From Onchocerca volvulus (lineage: Eukaryota > Nematoda > Chromadorea > Rhabditida > Onchocercidae): 64,000 nucleotides of DNA. The position numbers and the translations under genes are program-made. Every line of letters starts with the position of its first letter. The stretch's first letter is position 1. Under the pieces are notes generated by a model that did not search any database, was not told the origin of the DNA, and saw only the letters and a list, made by a program, of their open reading frames with translations. Below are positions 1-13,694 of this stretch, piece by piece. The stretch covers positions 806,001 through 870,000 of the forward strand of contig HG738137.1 in the NCBI GenBank assembly GCA_000499405.2, given 5' to 3'.

Positions 1-2141
1 TTCTGAGTCGTGCAAGTAACTATTGTTTTTTGTCCATATTTTGCTCGTTTTTTTTTTTTTTTTAGCAGGGAACATTTGTATTGTGCAGTAGAGCAGTTAC
101 AGGAATTACGTTTTGTTTGTTCTGGAAGTATAGTGCTAATCCCCTAATCTTCAAATATCAATTCAAATTCTCATCAGATAGAGACTGCTAAGAAACTATA
201 ACTGTATGAAATCGTTCAGTATTGGTTTGAATATTACGTTCGAATTTCAATGCAATGGTAATCCTCAATTTACTAATTAAATTAATTTATATATATATAT
301 ATACGATGATGATGATGAAAAAAGTAAATTTCATTGACAAGAGTTAAATCGAAGTACCATTTAACTTATTGTAAACTGTGTTTCAATTTTCGGTCATGCT
401 TAAATCTTTCAGTCGATAACAGTGCTAATCTCAAACGGGTAAAGCATTTGAGACAGAGCGTCGATTTCTGGATATAGTAAAATATGTTTAATGCACTAAT
501 ACATAAGAGAGAGAGATTGAAGTCATGATTGCCTGTTAAATAAATTCTTCTTGCATATAATATTCTATATAAGCTTCGCTTATTTTTTACTTGAAAAATG
601 CATGAATATTAGAATCAAAATGGCGGGTAATACTTTTAATTAAAATCATTCAGAGGCTGCAACAACATACAATTAAGAAGTAAAATATTTTCCAAGAGAT
701 GTAAGAAGAAGGAAGCATGACTTCAATTCGAAAAATCCAATTCTTTTTTTTTTCTTTTTTTCTCAAGATTGTGACTTTTCTACTAGATATTTTATTGTTA
801 CTGCTAATGTAGAGAAAAGAAATCCGCAATGCAAATAATAAACACAAACCATATCAGTGAAATACAATAAAGTCAAGGTTAAACACCTCAAATCATCCCA
901 TCTCTCGAAAAATGCTCGACCGATGGTAGTTGCCAGAAATCCTTCAAATTAAATACAGCATAACTTCATAATTCTTCAAAGATGCTAAAAACATCAAGAA
1001 TCAAAAGCATTGCTATTTTCCTTTCTTCATCGTTATCCAAGGCTAGAATTGGCGCAGCCAGCAACATATATAAGTGCTTTTTATCAGAATATGATACCCT
1101 GACCAATTATTTAGAATCTTAAATAAAAAAAGAACAAAAAATGGGCATGCAGACTACAGAGCAATGATTTTAAAATAATAAGGAACTTCTAAACACTGAA
1201 TAAATAAGGCTGATATGTATCAACAATAATATGTAAGTGAAGTATTTTGAAACTTTGGAATGCCTTGAAACTGAAAGAATCTATGACAATATAATTCCAA
1301 CAATAAGTCTATCCATAATAAGTGAATTGTCGTTTAATCCATCGAATTATTTCCTTGCTTTTCAATTTTTCTCGGAGAAAAAATAATGAAAAAAGGAATT
1401 TAAACTATTACAAAAATTTGAATTACAATTAAATATTCAGAATTTCTAAATAACTATATTCTATAACAGTTATTTAGAAAATCGGCTAAATCACGTTTTC
1501 TCAATGATTAATAATCAGAAGTGGAAATAAAAAGTATCTTAGGTAGCGCAAAAACTTGAATTCATTCAGAAATACTGACAAGAAATACGAATATTGATCA
1601 GAAAAGGCGCTGAAAAGTGATCGAAACAGCACTTCAAAATTGGAAAAAATAAATTAAGACATGTATGACATAATGCGTAAAATTACTAAAATTTCATATG
1701 CAAAAACGAAGAAATATATATAACAGATCATTAGTGGATATTAATGGTCTATTATATATGCTGGATTTTCCCTGAGCTTTGAGTTTAGGAAGCATTTTGC
1801 TAATTTTAATTATATTACTTTTAAAAATATAGATTAAACCAGCATAAAAAATTTTCTCCAAATCATAACATTGAATAAATTTTGATACCTTCTCTAAATT
1901 CATAACATCCCCAGTGTATTCCACAATAATTTTATCAGTCCCAATTTTCATTCAAAATGATCGCCAACAGAATGAATGTACGGAAACAAGCTAACATTTA
2001 TAATGTCAGACAAATAATAAAATTTAGTCGCAAATTCAAAAGTAAAATACAATATATAAGAAAAATGAAAACTTGATAAAACCAACAAAGTTGGCAAAGT
2101 AATTTTAACTGGAAGATCCGAAACTATTATTAATACCATAA
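1..2141. other. Intergenic / 3' flank of the zinc transporter gene, no gene seen
   Basis: AT-rich DNA with homopolymer runs, a short (TA)n run near 290 and a small GATGATGAT run near 304. Open frames here are short and low in complexity, with no domain I can recognise. The right end includes the 3' UTR of the minus-strand ZIP11-like gene. Confidence 0.6.
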
Positions 2142-4145
2142 TTAGCTAGTGCCGACATCTAATGCCATCATAACTAAGAAACCAACAACTGAACTTAGTG
2201 ATGCTAACCGTCCATTACCATTTCGTTGTGCTTCTGGAATAATATCATCCAGAACAACATAAATCATTGCACCTGCGGCAAAACTTAACGCATACGGCAA
2301 AATTGGTTCCATCAAAACTACTGCAGTTACACCAGCCAATGCTCCCATTGGTTCTACCATACCTAAGCAAAAAGATTTTGAAAGCTTTTGGCCCAAGAAA
2401 ATTATCCTGAGGAAGAATATTTATATTTATATGTAATGAAGTGGAAGATTATTTTATAAGATTATAAACCACTCAAGAACAACATGAGAAAAAAAGAATT
2501 ATAAAATTATAATCAGTAACCATCTAATTCTGACGATAGTTTCATTTTTCTCTAAAAAATTTCGGAAAAAATTGAAATTTCACGAAAAAATAAAGAATAT
2601 TTGATTTGACCTGAAAAAAAGTCAAGGACTGAAAAAAGAAACTCTATTAAATTTGAAAAAAATTCATTATCTAGGCTTATACAACCACAGTCTACTAAGA
2701 TTGTCCAAATATTCTCTAAAATAAACTACCAAGCCACATACATAAACAACAATAACTTCCTGAAACAGTTTTCAAAATGTTAACCGTCAAATTTCGTCAT
2801 CAGATTCATATGTTATTAAAGTATTATGAACACTAATTGGTTCGATCGAAAAAAAAAAAGTATTAAGATGATTTCTGATAAGAAATTTTTCAAATCTAAT
2901 TTCGCTCGTATTAAAAGTTAGTCTGAAGCTTGAAAATATATATATAGGGAAAGAGAGAGAGAGAGAGATAAAAATCCTCGAAAAAAAAAAAAATCGTCAT
3001 AACTAACCGGATAGTTGTCCATAAAAGAAAGCCCTCATTTTCGTATGACCAAAAGCGGCAAGTGGGAGTGAAACGGCTAATCCTTCCGGGAAATTTTGCA
3101 AACCAATACCAAGTGCCAATGCAAAAGCCGATTCGAACGTTGCTTTAGGTGTTTTTCCAGCAGAGCCTATGAATAAATTCAAAACTTAATTTCAAAACGA
3201 GATTATTTTTGAATGATGAAAACCAATGCTTCGATCACTCTCTAATCATACAATCAATCTCACAAGCATTAAACGTAATTTTTGCAATCGCATATGAAGA
3301 ATTTTAATTTTTCAATTTTACCGAAAAATTAAGAGATTTCGTTTATCATAAATTCCAGTTCATAAAAAATTTCTTAAATTTCAGTTGATATAAAAACGAA
3401 AGTTATTTTACGGGAATGATTAGTTCGAACTGGACAAAAAAAAAAATTAACAATGAAAGATTTTCGAAAGTATAAGCGTCCGACAAAACATCGAAGTTGC
3501 GAAAAATATCTTCCCAGGAAGGGAAAAATTCAAACAGCAAAACGAGTGGAATAAATAATGTGCGAAGATTAAATAATATATGCAAATCGCACATTTAATC
3601 CTCTCCACGAATCCTGATCAAAAAAAAATTTTATAAAAACCAAAAACATACCAAATGCAACACCAACAGCTATACCTTCCGGAACGTTATGCACTGTTAC
3701 GGCAATAATTAGCAAAAGAATGCGTCGCCATGAGATAGACGAAGCAAGAGTCTCTTCTTTATTAACTGCTCGACTGTCGTTTTCCGTCGCTGTTACTGCT
3801 GTTGTTGTCGCATCTGAAGTACTTCCGCCAGTATTGCTGGTAGCAGCTGTGGCATCATTTGTTTCCGTTTGACGGATGCTAAAGCGAAACGACAGCATTA
3901 TTTTGTTTTTATTTAGATGTTAATGTAGCTTTTTGATTGCTTAAAAAGACAATCTACATGTAAAGCTTCACAACAGACAAAAGTGTTGCGAAAAATATAA
4001 AAAGTACTTGTTGAAATAAAACACTTAAGTTTCCAAAGGTACATTAATATTACGTGATGACAAATTAATAGCATTATTCCAATCCTAATGCTTACTTCTC
4101 AGAGACTACGAAATATGATTTAACGCAAAGATTATCAGTTCGGTG

Positions 4146-4232
<87 letters not shown>

Positions 4233-6229
4233 AAGGGATTTAACCAGGTCGCAATAATACCGGTCTGCTGAATAAATTATATCTATATATATGTCATATT
4301 TTACCAGTTTCTTATAATATCAGAACAGTCATGACAAATGGAAATTTTAGCTCATTGCATTTTTCAATATCAATTGAAAAGCGCATTTTATCGCTTGCTG
4401 ATATATGAGATCGCTCACATTGTTTGATATGAATAAATTTCCTCTGTGAATTTCTTCAGATCTTGGAATTAAAAAAAAAAAAAAAAAACAAAAAATGATT
4501 TTGACGAACTTTTTTATGCTCATCGCAGATTAAACGGCAACTGAAGCATTTAGAAAACAAACCGAAAATATTCGGGAAATGACTTTTCGATGAAAATAAA
4601 GAAAATGAAATTCATGCGATGGCCACTGGTTCAAAGAAAAAGAAGCGAAAGAGTTGATCTCGTACAATTATTTCAACCTTTTTTTCAGCTCAGGAGAGAG
4701 TTTTGCCATCACTGAAGCAAAACAAAAAAGGGAAAATTGTACAAGAAAATTTCAAGCGATGTCAACTCCAGTACGGTAGAGTCAACGGACGGCCACACCT
4801 ATTTTTGGCAGTTCGCTGACGGATTATTTGGCCGGTTGTTTTTGCAGGAGCAGATCCATACCGTGCTATATTATCGTTTGATTCCTTAAGTTTCACCATT
4901 GATATGCTTTCTTCAACAATCGCATCCAATGACTTAACTGTTTTAGGATCGACTACTGTGACATCTTCCTTTAGCAGATCCACCACTGACATTCCCGAAA
5001 ACATACAACTAAAATTAAACCAAAGAATAGCAATTATTTTTCTATGGAATCAAAAGTTCTCATATATGGAGAGAAAAAAAAAAGATTTTTTTAAAATATT
5101 ATAGCTAGCTATTCAAGTCATGCAAAAATGTCATGAAAAAGATGCAAAGTCCTTGAATTTTAGGTATCCTAAATCTTTTATAAATCTGAGGATTTTTAAA
5201 ACAGTATATATGCATGGTAAAATGATGAGAAAGAAATATTACAAAGTACCTTTCTGAATTTTAAAAATGCAAGAAAAACTATAATAAAAAAAATTTCTGT
5301 TGATAAAATTATTATCATCCTTTAAATACTCTAAAAACAGTAATCAAATTTATATAATATCAATTCTTTCCCTTACCTTGGCATTACCCGATCAGCTGCA
5401 TAGACAAAAGCCGAACCAGCAGCAAAACCGACAGCAACTGGAAGAAATGCAAAACGGCCCATTTCTACTTCCGCTAATTCGAGTGCCGGTGCTAACAGAC
5501 TCCAAAATGATGCCGCCGTCATAATTCCGGCAGCAAAACCCAAACTTATGTCTATAAAACAGAAAAAAGCTTCGATTCGAATCACCCAATCTGATGGCAT
5601 TTATTTCGATTTACATATTTTTATTTTACTGAAGGCTGATCAATTTTTTTTTTTTTTTTTGATTGACTCATAATTTCGTCAATTAGTTTGACTAGATAGC
5701 GAATGGTACTATTTAGGTTCGATTAACTTAATTTTGAATTCTTGATGAATCGTAATTTGTTCGCTTACTAACAGTACCTTAATAATTTATTCTAAACTTG
5801 CTAAATAACCTCATTTACTAAATTCGAAATCCTGGCTGATGGTAGTCATTTTAATTTTAATTATTCTTTTAGTATTAAATTCATAGTCTTTATCAGATTT
5901 TAACTATTCGTCTTATTTATTCCAAGTCCATTAACTAATTCTAAATATATTCAAATCATTTCCTAAGTATTTTGATTATTTAATTCAAGTAATTTTTTAA
6001 AAGTAAAAAAATTGCAATTTGAGAGAAAAAAAATGTTGCCTGGAACTTGACAACAAATTCCTCTTAAATTGAGATCGAAAATTTCATAAATTTTTATTTT
6101 ATACTTACCAAGCAGCTTTTTACTTGACGGCGGTATGAAGAAAACAACGGCAGCACCAAGAGCGGTAACACCCCATGTAAACAATGAAGCAACAAATGCT
6201 TGCGATATAGGACCCCAGCTTCGAATCAT
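2142..6229 (-). CDS. SLC39A11: ZIP-family zinc transporter, SLC39A11 (ZIP11) type
   Basis: A multi-pass membrane protein predicted to move zinc into the cytosol. Six coding exons: 6109-6229, 5377-5551, 4799-5008, 3652-3878, 3008-3166, 2142-2362. All have GT/AG borders and compatible phases, totalling 1113 bp (370 residues); human ZIP11 is about 340. The start [20 protein letters not shown] and the block [20 protein letters not shown] match the ZIP11 N-terminus as I know it. Exon 4 carries the metal-site helix motif [14 protein letters not shown] and exon 5 the second one, [13 protein letters not shown]. The last exon holds [19 protein letters not shown] and the end [11 protein letters not shown], both typical of ZIP11. 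Between transmembrane segments 3 and 4 is a longer Ser/Thr-rich cytoplasmic loop (exons 3-4), which explains the extra length. The long (TA)n array lies in intron 3. ZIP11 identity rests on sequence blocks; zinc specificity is inferred from the family. Confidence 0.94.
4150..4230. repeat. (TA)n microsatellite in a ZIP11 intron
   Basis: About 80 bp of uninterrupted alternating TA between ZIP11 exons 4 and 3 (transcript order 3 then 4). Likely to vary in length between individuals. No coding effect expected. Confidence 0.95.
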
Positions 6230-7209
6230 TTTTTCAAAAAGTCAGAATGAGAATTAACTATCTAGTATTCGGATCCCGCTCAAAATGCTGGAAAATTTGT
6301 ACCATAATATAATTTGATTAAATATGCTTATATATAATAGCTCTTAAATTTAAACATTTTAATTGACGATGAAGTCTGGAAGAAATAACCGTATAAACTG
6401 AACTGTAAATATATGCAAATCACTAAGCGCATACATTTCACATCCAAATATTTTCAATCATAATTTACTTTTCGAAAATAAATGAACAAATTAATAAATA
6501 TCCAAATTATTCAAGAATATAAAGAGAGATTAAATAATGGACAGAAGAGAACAGAAGAAAAATTTAAGCAATAATATGAAAAGGAAAAAGAAATTAATCT
6601 TCAAACAGAAAAAAAAATCAAAAAAGATTGAGATCTCTTGGTAAATAAGAAAGAAAAATGGTAATAAGAAAAAGAATTATACTAGTACATATATCATATC
6701 TAAATAAAACTACTCGAAATACTGAATTTCTCCCGCGACATCCCGAAGGAAAAGCAGCTAGAACAAAAGAACGGGGATAATGCGAAAAAGTTATGAAAGA
6801 ACGTTATGCAATATCCTTCTGTCTCACCATTTCCGTGAATTATTACAATGATAAATATAAGTACTGAATTCAAGTTTTTGTTTTAAATTAAGATTGCAAA
6901 AATTAAATTGAACTAATAAATGAAGTAAGCAAAAATGAAAAACAAAAAATTATAAATAAAAATGACAAAATGGAATAAAATGAAACAACAAAAATCGAGA
7001 ATAGTAAGGAAAAAAATCAAATAAAATAAAATTTCTTGGATTAGTTTACAAATTCTAGAACTTTTCTAAATTGATTTTGATGAAGTATATGTTTTTCATC
7101 TAAAAGACAATCACAAAATTAAGTTTCCTTATTTCTAGTTCCAATTTCTAAAATATCTTGGTAAGATAAATAAGGGATGGCAAAAACAAAATGAGAGAGT
7201 CACAGTACA

Positions 7210-7241
7210 GAAGGTCATCAGTGCGTGTTCTGATGACCTTC
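7210..7241. repeat. Perfect 12-bp inverted repeat (hairpin) with 8-base loop
   Basis: GAAGGTCATCAG at 7210-7221 is exactly complementary to CTGATGACCTTC at 7230-7241, with loop TGCGTGTT. It heads the first cluster of 31-bp repeats: the right arm is the start of the first repeat unit and the left arm is an inverted partial unit. Confidence 0.95.
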
Positions 7242-7318
7242 ACTCTCCATCAGATATTTCAAGATGACCTTCGCGCTCCCTCACATGTGCCAAGATGACA
7301 AGTGGACTTGCGAGGGAG
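7230..7318. repeat. 31-bp tandem repeat, cluster 1 (about 2.5 units)
   Basis: Units begin GATGACCTTC at 7232 and 7263, each 31 bp long with matching inner text CTCYNTCA, followed by a partial third unit GATGACAAG. The same unit family returns 500 bp further on, so this is a dispersed element and not only a local slippage product. Confidence 0.8.
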
Positions 7319-7754
7319 TTATGATCCATTTTGAAATTTTCTTCCAATTTTTAAGAGCAAAAAATGGAATAATTACTCTCATTACATTAATTTCTGATTT
7401 TCAAAATTTTTTTTAGATTGAAATTAAACAGAATAAACGTGATTTTATTTGGACCAAACTTGTATTAATATTTATAATAATAATAAACCAAGTGAACATG
7501 AAAACTGTACCACGTAATCGATACACGTGTTTCACGCAGTCTACACATATACTTTCAATTATAATTTAATTCTCATGGAATTATAAAAGGTATTTTAATC
7601 CGAGATTTATTAACGGATAAGAAATTAAAGGAATAATACTTAAACAATAATTTACGAGGAAGAAACGAAATAAACATTTCCAAAAAAATGAATCAAAAAA
7701 ATATAATTCTGTCCTCATTTTTGGAGATCCCGATACATTGTCTTTCGCTCTAAC

Positions 7755-8045
7755 TTTTAAAACATCTTGGAAAAATGCCAAAAAACGAACGGTTACAATA
7801 CTGGAGGTCATCAGAACGTTACACTGACCATCGCTCTCCAAAATACATCAAACTGATCTTCACTCCCCAATATATATGCCACACTGACCTTTACCATCAT
7901 AGATACGCCAAATCACCTTCATTTTTATATATATGCCAAACTGACCTTTGCTCTTCACATTTATGCCATCTATCAAATCGACTTTAGATTTCTATGAAAG
8001 AACTCTATACTATTGACCTTCGCGCTTCTTTACATATCTCGGACT
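7755..8045. repeat. Second copy of the 30-bp repeat element, more diverged
   Basis: Starts with flank text resembling that before cluster 1 (AAAACATCTTGG versus AAAATATCTTGG; then GGAGGTCATCAG versus AGAAGGTCATCAG). At least five diverged units of about 28-31 bp follow, each with a core like CTGACCTTYRCTCTYCA and a tail like ATATATGCCA. A last unit, TTGACCTTCGCGCTTC, lies near 8013. The inverted-then-direct layout matches cluster 1, which suggests two copies of one small non-autonomous element. Confidence 0.7.
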
Positions 8046-8767
8046 GATAAATAATACCCAAAAGAAATTATTGACTGATCCGAAAATTCGCATCCACTTT
8101 AAAATTGAAAAAAAAAGTCAAAAAATATAAATTTTAATAGAAAATGCTGGTAAATTAAGTTATAAATTTTTAAATCTAAAATTAAGCAAAAAACGAATTA
8201 ATTAGTTAACTAGTACTTCATGTTTTGCTAGAAAGTAAAATTACATATATTTTTGGAGAAACAAAGGATGAATGAAGCAACTTCATGAATAAAATTCAAT
8301 ATACTACCACATATTAATGATAACCATCTTTGATAAGATTTCCATATTGTTATCAGTTATAAGGGAATAATAAACAAATAGCTGATAAGTTTCATTTCAC
8401 ATAGCAATTTGCGAAAATAAGTATATAGTGTTTCTCTTCATTGAAATATTATCATCAAATATTCGACATATCATTTCATAGCCATATCGAAACTAATTGA
8501 TTATGTTTATTTTCAATTTATGAAACAATAACAGATCGACTGTGCAACAAAATGAAATCTATCAAATGAGATATATCGCTTATTTATGCATGATATTCAC
8601 TTAATACTTCAACAATCTGAATATAAAAAAAGGATGAATATTTTTAACTATGTTACTTGCATGATGATAACGAATAAAGATAATATAAGTTAAGGATTGA
8701 TATAATCATCCATGCCACGGTATCATATCTGAATAAAAATGAAGCAATATCCCACTAAATCTCCTTG

Positions 8768-8820
8768 ATGATGATGATGATGATGATCTTAATCACAACT
8801 ATTATTATTATTGTTATTAC

Positions 8821-8915
<95 letters not shown>
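8768..8915. repeat. (GAT)n then long (TTA)n trinucleotide microsatellite
   Basis: Seven GAT units at 8768-8788, an imperfect ATT/GTT stretch from about 8801, then about 31 uninterrupted TTA units at 8821-8914. It lies in the divergent intergenic region. Confidence 0.95.
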
Positions 8916-10509
8916 GTTATAACGATCCTTTTATACAATTTATATGAAAAGTGAAAATAATTCGTTTAAAATGTAATACAATGTAATTAAATATATCGTT
9001 ACAATTTTGATAACAAGTAAAATTATTGTTAATGTTTATTGTGATAAGTTAAATTAAATCAAAATATATAATCCTTAAGGTGTTTATAAGCGATAGTTGA
9101 AGTGTATAAAATGGAAATGATGCTGGCGAGAGCGAGGAATTGGTGACAAGTTGAAATGATTTGACTGGAGAAGAAACTGTGACAAGAAGGGAGACGCTGT
9201 CGAGTCACATATACAACAATATATAAATATATCTTTCATCAAATGGGAAGGAATCATAGAACATACATTGACTGTTCCATTCCATCATTAAACGATTTGT
9301 AATTAATGATTTCCAATTAGTAAAACATATAAAAGACACTTTTTGTTTTCAATCATTTCGATGGAGCATCCATCCATTCCTTCAAATTTCGAAATACCGC
9401 TTCATTTCTTCTTGTTTTCCAAAAACTTGTGCATATTTGATTCTTTCTCTTTCTTAAAACTTGAAATCGTCATTTCATTCTTTCGCTTTTCATGTTTTAT
9501 TTTCCTTTTTTTTTTTTTTTTTTGGGTATAATAATCGAAAAATATAAAATGTTCCATTGCCTTCGTCCTTTTTAAAGCAAAATACCTTACATTCCTTTTT
9601 ATTATTATTTAAAACGAAATGCTGAATTGAATGAATTTCTAGATATTTAAATTATGGGGATGTAATGATAACTAAGAATTCGTAATATTATTATCATTAT
9701 CCTTATTTGTACTCAAATAATTTGAACAATTTACGAAACAAAAATAATTTTTCAATTTCTCAACCAAATATTTTGAAGGAAACTTCAAATATTTGTTATT
9801 TACAATTTGTTGTTATTATCATCAGTTATGAAAGTTGCAAAATTTTCGGAGATAAAAATCAAGGATAAAGGAGAAAGAGAGCACTACAGAAAAGGAGAGA
9901 GGGAGGGAGGAAAAGAAAGAGAGAAAAAAGAAAAGGAGAAAGGTTGCAAAAGATTTTAAAGTGGACTTATATTCCATGGCAATGACAATTGTCAACAATA
10001 GTATTATCATCTAAATCGTAAAGATGTCAATAAAGTTGCATTAGAAATGGCAAATTTGACCCAAAATTTGATAAAATTCGATTTCTTTTCAAAAAGTCAA
10101 ATTTTGATGCCAAATGGCAATAGCCAAGTTTTATCAAGACATATGTAAATATACTATGCATAACGATATGTATAAAACATATTCCTTTATAATATTAAAT
10201 ATGCATACTTATTCATATAAATATATAAAACTGCACATGTTTTTTTTTAAATTTGCAACAAATATTTTCACATAACATTTTACAATATGCATATGTTTAC
10301 AAATCTGTTATTTCTACTTATATTTACTTGTTTATTCCTATTTGTTTACGATCAACAATTAATTCATCATCCGTTTACTCATTCACTCATTTGTAACGCA
10401 AGTTAAACCAAAGCATGCAAATATTCGAGACAATAACACCGACTTGAGAAAAGAAGTTGCATAACGTTCTCGAGTAAAAGTCGTATGATGTTGGCGGCCA
10501 TGAGTCACC

Positions 10510-12576
10510 ATGTTCGGTATGAACTTGTACAATTGGAATTATTTTTTTTTAATTAGTGATTTATGTTGTGGGCAGGTAGCAGATTTGGTTTCAAGCCTGT
10601 GTGAAATGGACAGTTTAATTTCAGATTTGGAAATAAAATAAATGTTTTGACCTTTACTTTTTTAATTCTATTTTTCAAATTTATGTAGAAAAATTATGAA
10701 TAATTTCAGATACACGTCTACTTATTCCAAGCTGTAGCGTTGAAGTTTAGCGATTTCATATCGTCGACAATCATACGATGTCATTAGACAGTAAAGTTTA
10801 TTCTATATAATACCCTTAAATTATCATAATATCATCATTCCACGTCATTTTGTAATATTTATGCAATTTTTTTTTCTACAGTTTATGAAAATAAATAAAT
10901 AAGGAAAATAAATTGATTTACACCATTTTCGTTTTATGTTTTTTTTTATATTCATGAGTTCCGTTGAAGATTTGCTGATCTGTTTAGTCCAATTATTGAC
11001 AGTAGACTTTTTAATTGTTATTGCAACATAGTTTTGATACTTCTTTGAATTTTGCTAAATTTTGCGCAGAACTTTTAGATCATCTTTTCAATTTGAAGTT
11101 TGCTTCGAAAGAATTACAGCGAAACTCAAAGAAATGCGAAAAAGAAGAAAAAGCGGAGAAGACAAAATTAACAAATGCAATAAAGGTCTTTTTTCTACTT
11201 CTTATATAATATATCTTTTCCCTATTATCTTTTAAATTATGGCTTAAATGAGCTAAGCAAATCCTGTTATCGTATAAGCAAATTAATTTTATCTTTTTAA
11301 TTTTGTGCAATTTATTTTTATTCCTCAAGAAGTTTATTCATTAAATTGTAAGCATTACAGAAAGGTAATATGGAAGTAGCGCAGGTACACGCTGAAAATG
11401 CAATACGTAAAAAGAATGAAGCATTAAATTATTTAAGAATGTCGGCGCGAATCGACGCGGTAGCAGCACGTGTACAGGTTTTTTCATTTTCGTCTTTGTT
11501 TTGATTTTGCATAAAGTACTTATTTTTTAATATTAGAAAAAAGTATATAGCATGATTTGGTCATTTCATACGGTATATTTTCAAATGCAGTAAATATTTA
11601 AATGTCAGAAAGAATGACATTAAAGTAAGTATAACATTTCTTAAGCCTATTCTTCGCTCTCAATAAGTTCATAAGAAACAAAACATTTTGAGAATATTGA
11701 TATATTCATTTGTTTTTAAAAAAAAGGAAAAAAATTTTGAAATTGGACGTGATGTAAAATGTTGGTTTTTGCAGACGGCTGCTACTCAAAAACGTGTAAC
11801 GCAAAGTATGTCGGGTGTCGTCAAAGCAATGGAATCAGCCTTACGCTCGATGAATTTAGAAAAAGTACAAAATTTAATGGATCGTTTTGAAAAAGACTTT
11901 GAAAATTTGGATGTACAATCTGCCACAATGGAAGGTTCAATGACAGCCACGACAACATTAAACGCACCTCAGGCACAAGTTAATGCTTTAATCCAAGAAG
12001 CGGCAGATAAGGCTGGGTATGTTTTTTTTTCCACTACTCTGTGAATTTTGTTTTATTTTTATTTAACATGAGCAGGTAGAGATTGTTTTAGGATAACTTC
12101 AGCTTTGTTGTATCACTTTGTTGATGTTATTGCATTACAGTTATGCAGGTCATTCTACTTTATTCCATCTAAATTCATTGTTTTATCACATATGTGTAAT
12201 ATTATTACTTTGAAGACTTAATGATATATTTTTCACATCTATGTCCTTCTCCCATTTTTCCTCTCTTATTTAGCATTTGCTAATGCAAGATATCTGTTGA
12301 TTATTGGCAGTCAAATAGAAAATTTTTAAGGATCTATTCAAGGAGAAATTGGAACGATATAGTTTTTCGAACATTTATAATTCCCACTGAAAATCAATCT
12401 AAAAGAAATGCATATCTCCATGCTTACTTAGAATTTTTTATGGTAAACTGTAAAATTGCAGTTTGGAATTGAACATGGAAATGCCATCAACAGCATCAAT
12501 TGGTGGTAAAGTTTCAACATCGACAGCGGAAAATGATGAACTAACACAACGTCTGGCAGCACTGCGACAAAATTGA
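10510..12576 (+). CDS. did-2: ESCRT-III subunit CHMP1 (DID-2)
   Basis: A small coiled-coil ESCRT-III protein acting in multivesicular-body sorting and membrane scission, and recruiting the ATPase VPS4. Coding exons: 10510-10516, 11079-11185, 11361-11477, 11775-12016, 12462-12576, total 588 bp (195 residues; human CHMP1A/B are 196-199). Recognised by [57 protein letters not shown] and [20 protein letters not shown]. The C-terminus [13 protein letters not shown] fits the MIM1 motif that binds MIT domains of VPS4-type partners. The 7-nt first exon (ATGTTCG) is inferred from phase and a good GTATGA donor. An alternative acceptor 9 nt upstream (exon from 11070) is also in frame and adds three residues. 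Upstream ATGs at 10486 and 10500 are in another frame. Product identity is near certain; the extreme N-terminus is less so. Confidence 0.95.
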
Positions 12577-13694
12577 TATGAAAAATCTTTTTGTGTAGTA
12601 ATTTTTGAATTTGTATGATAGTATTAAATAATTTGTTCCATTAACTAATGCCCTTCAAGTTTTTATTTGTTGAATTATTTCAAAAAAGTTTAACTTTTTT
12701 TTTTTTTTTTGCTTAAAATTCAATCGATTTTGTAAATATTCCATTCCAAGTTAACTACTTTCTTTCGAAATGACGCACCTATAATCCTGAAAAATTTTTT
12801 CTTCCAATCATAAGGTATTTCAAAGTTAATTTCAAAATAGTTGTGGTAATAGATATTAAATGTGTCGTCATTCTGATAGAAAAGTGCATAGTGATCTATA
12901 TAATGAATTTTGAATGCGAAAGAATGGTATTTCGAAATAGTTAATAAGATTCAGTTTCCCATCGTGTTTAATCTCTGATTTCTGTGGAGAGGGGATCATT
13001 AGTGGAGTAACTTGATAGCATTTCGCTGTTATATATTTCCAGAATTTGATTTGGAAATGTAGAATTCTATTGACCTCCAAATTATCCTCGTAGATTTCAT
13101 GAGATTATAATTGTATTAAACTGTTGTGAATGAAATAAAAATCTTGCCCTCAATCTTGTTGGAAAAAGCTGCATATTTTTCCCTCTAGTAGAGTGTATGA
13201 TAATTTTCCTTCTATATTACATAGAAGAAGCTGAGCTGAGCTGCATCACTAAAAATGAAATTCTATGTTAATTTATGTTTATAAAACGTTCATAAAACAC
13301 TAAACGCGTTAGATTAGAAAATTGGGCACAAGTAGCTGCATTCAAATGGATAAGATATGGCTGTCCTGGTTTTAGTATTCTTATATTTCAGTTGAAATGA
13401 CTGCGTTATTGTTGAATTGATGTATTTAGTTTCGGAGCTTCTTTCTCGCTTCGCAATATTCAGTAGAATCTTATGATATGCTTGTTAATTCATTTCTCAA
13501 ATGTCGCAAATTTATTGATTGATATCATGAGAATTTATCCCTCAATGAAACAGAATGGCAGTAATTTTCTGTAGACAGTCGAAGTATTCAACAGTTTTTT
13601 TCAACAAATTTAAAAAGGAAGAATTGCAGAATCATTTTGCAAGATTTTTATTTCTAAATTCATTATAATATAAATCATAGTATGATTTTCATAC
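12577..13694. other. Convergent intergenic region, no gene seen
   Basis: 1.1 kb between the stop codons of CHMP1 (+) and the coiled-coil gene (-). It should hold both 3' UTRs. An AATAAA lies near 13134. A 70-residue minus-strand frame at 12868-13080 shows no recognisable protein features. Confidence 0.6.

Larger units (their letters stand above)
6230..10509. other. Divergent intergenic region between ZIP11 and CHMP1 genes
   Basis: About 4.3 kb separate the two divergent start codons. It contains a two-part 30-31 bp repeat, a trinucleotide array and a purine-rich stretch near 9840-9960, all listed or noted separately. Promoters of both neighbouring genes should lie here, but I cannot place a core promoter. 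Confidence 0.6.

Noticed and set aside
8765..8947. 60-residue Met/Ile repeat frame
   Set aside because: Translation of the GAT and TTA microsatellites only.
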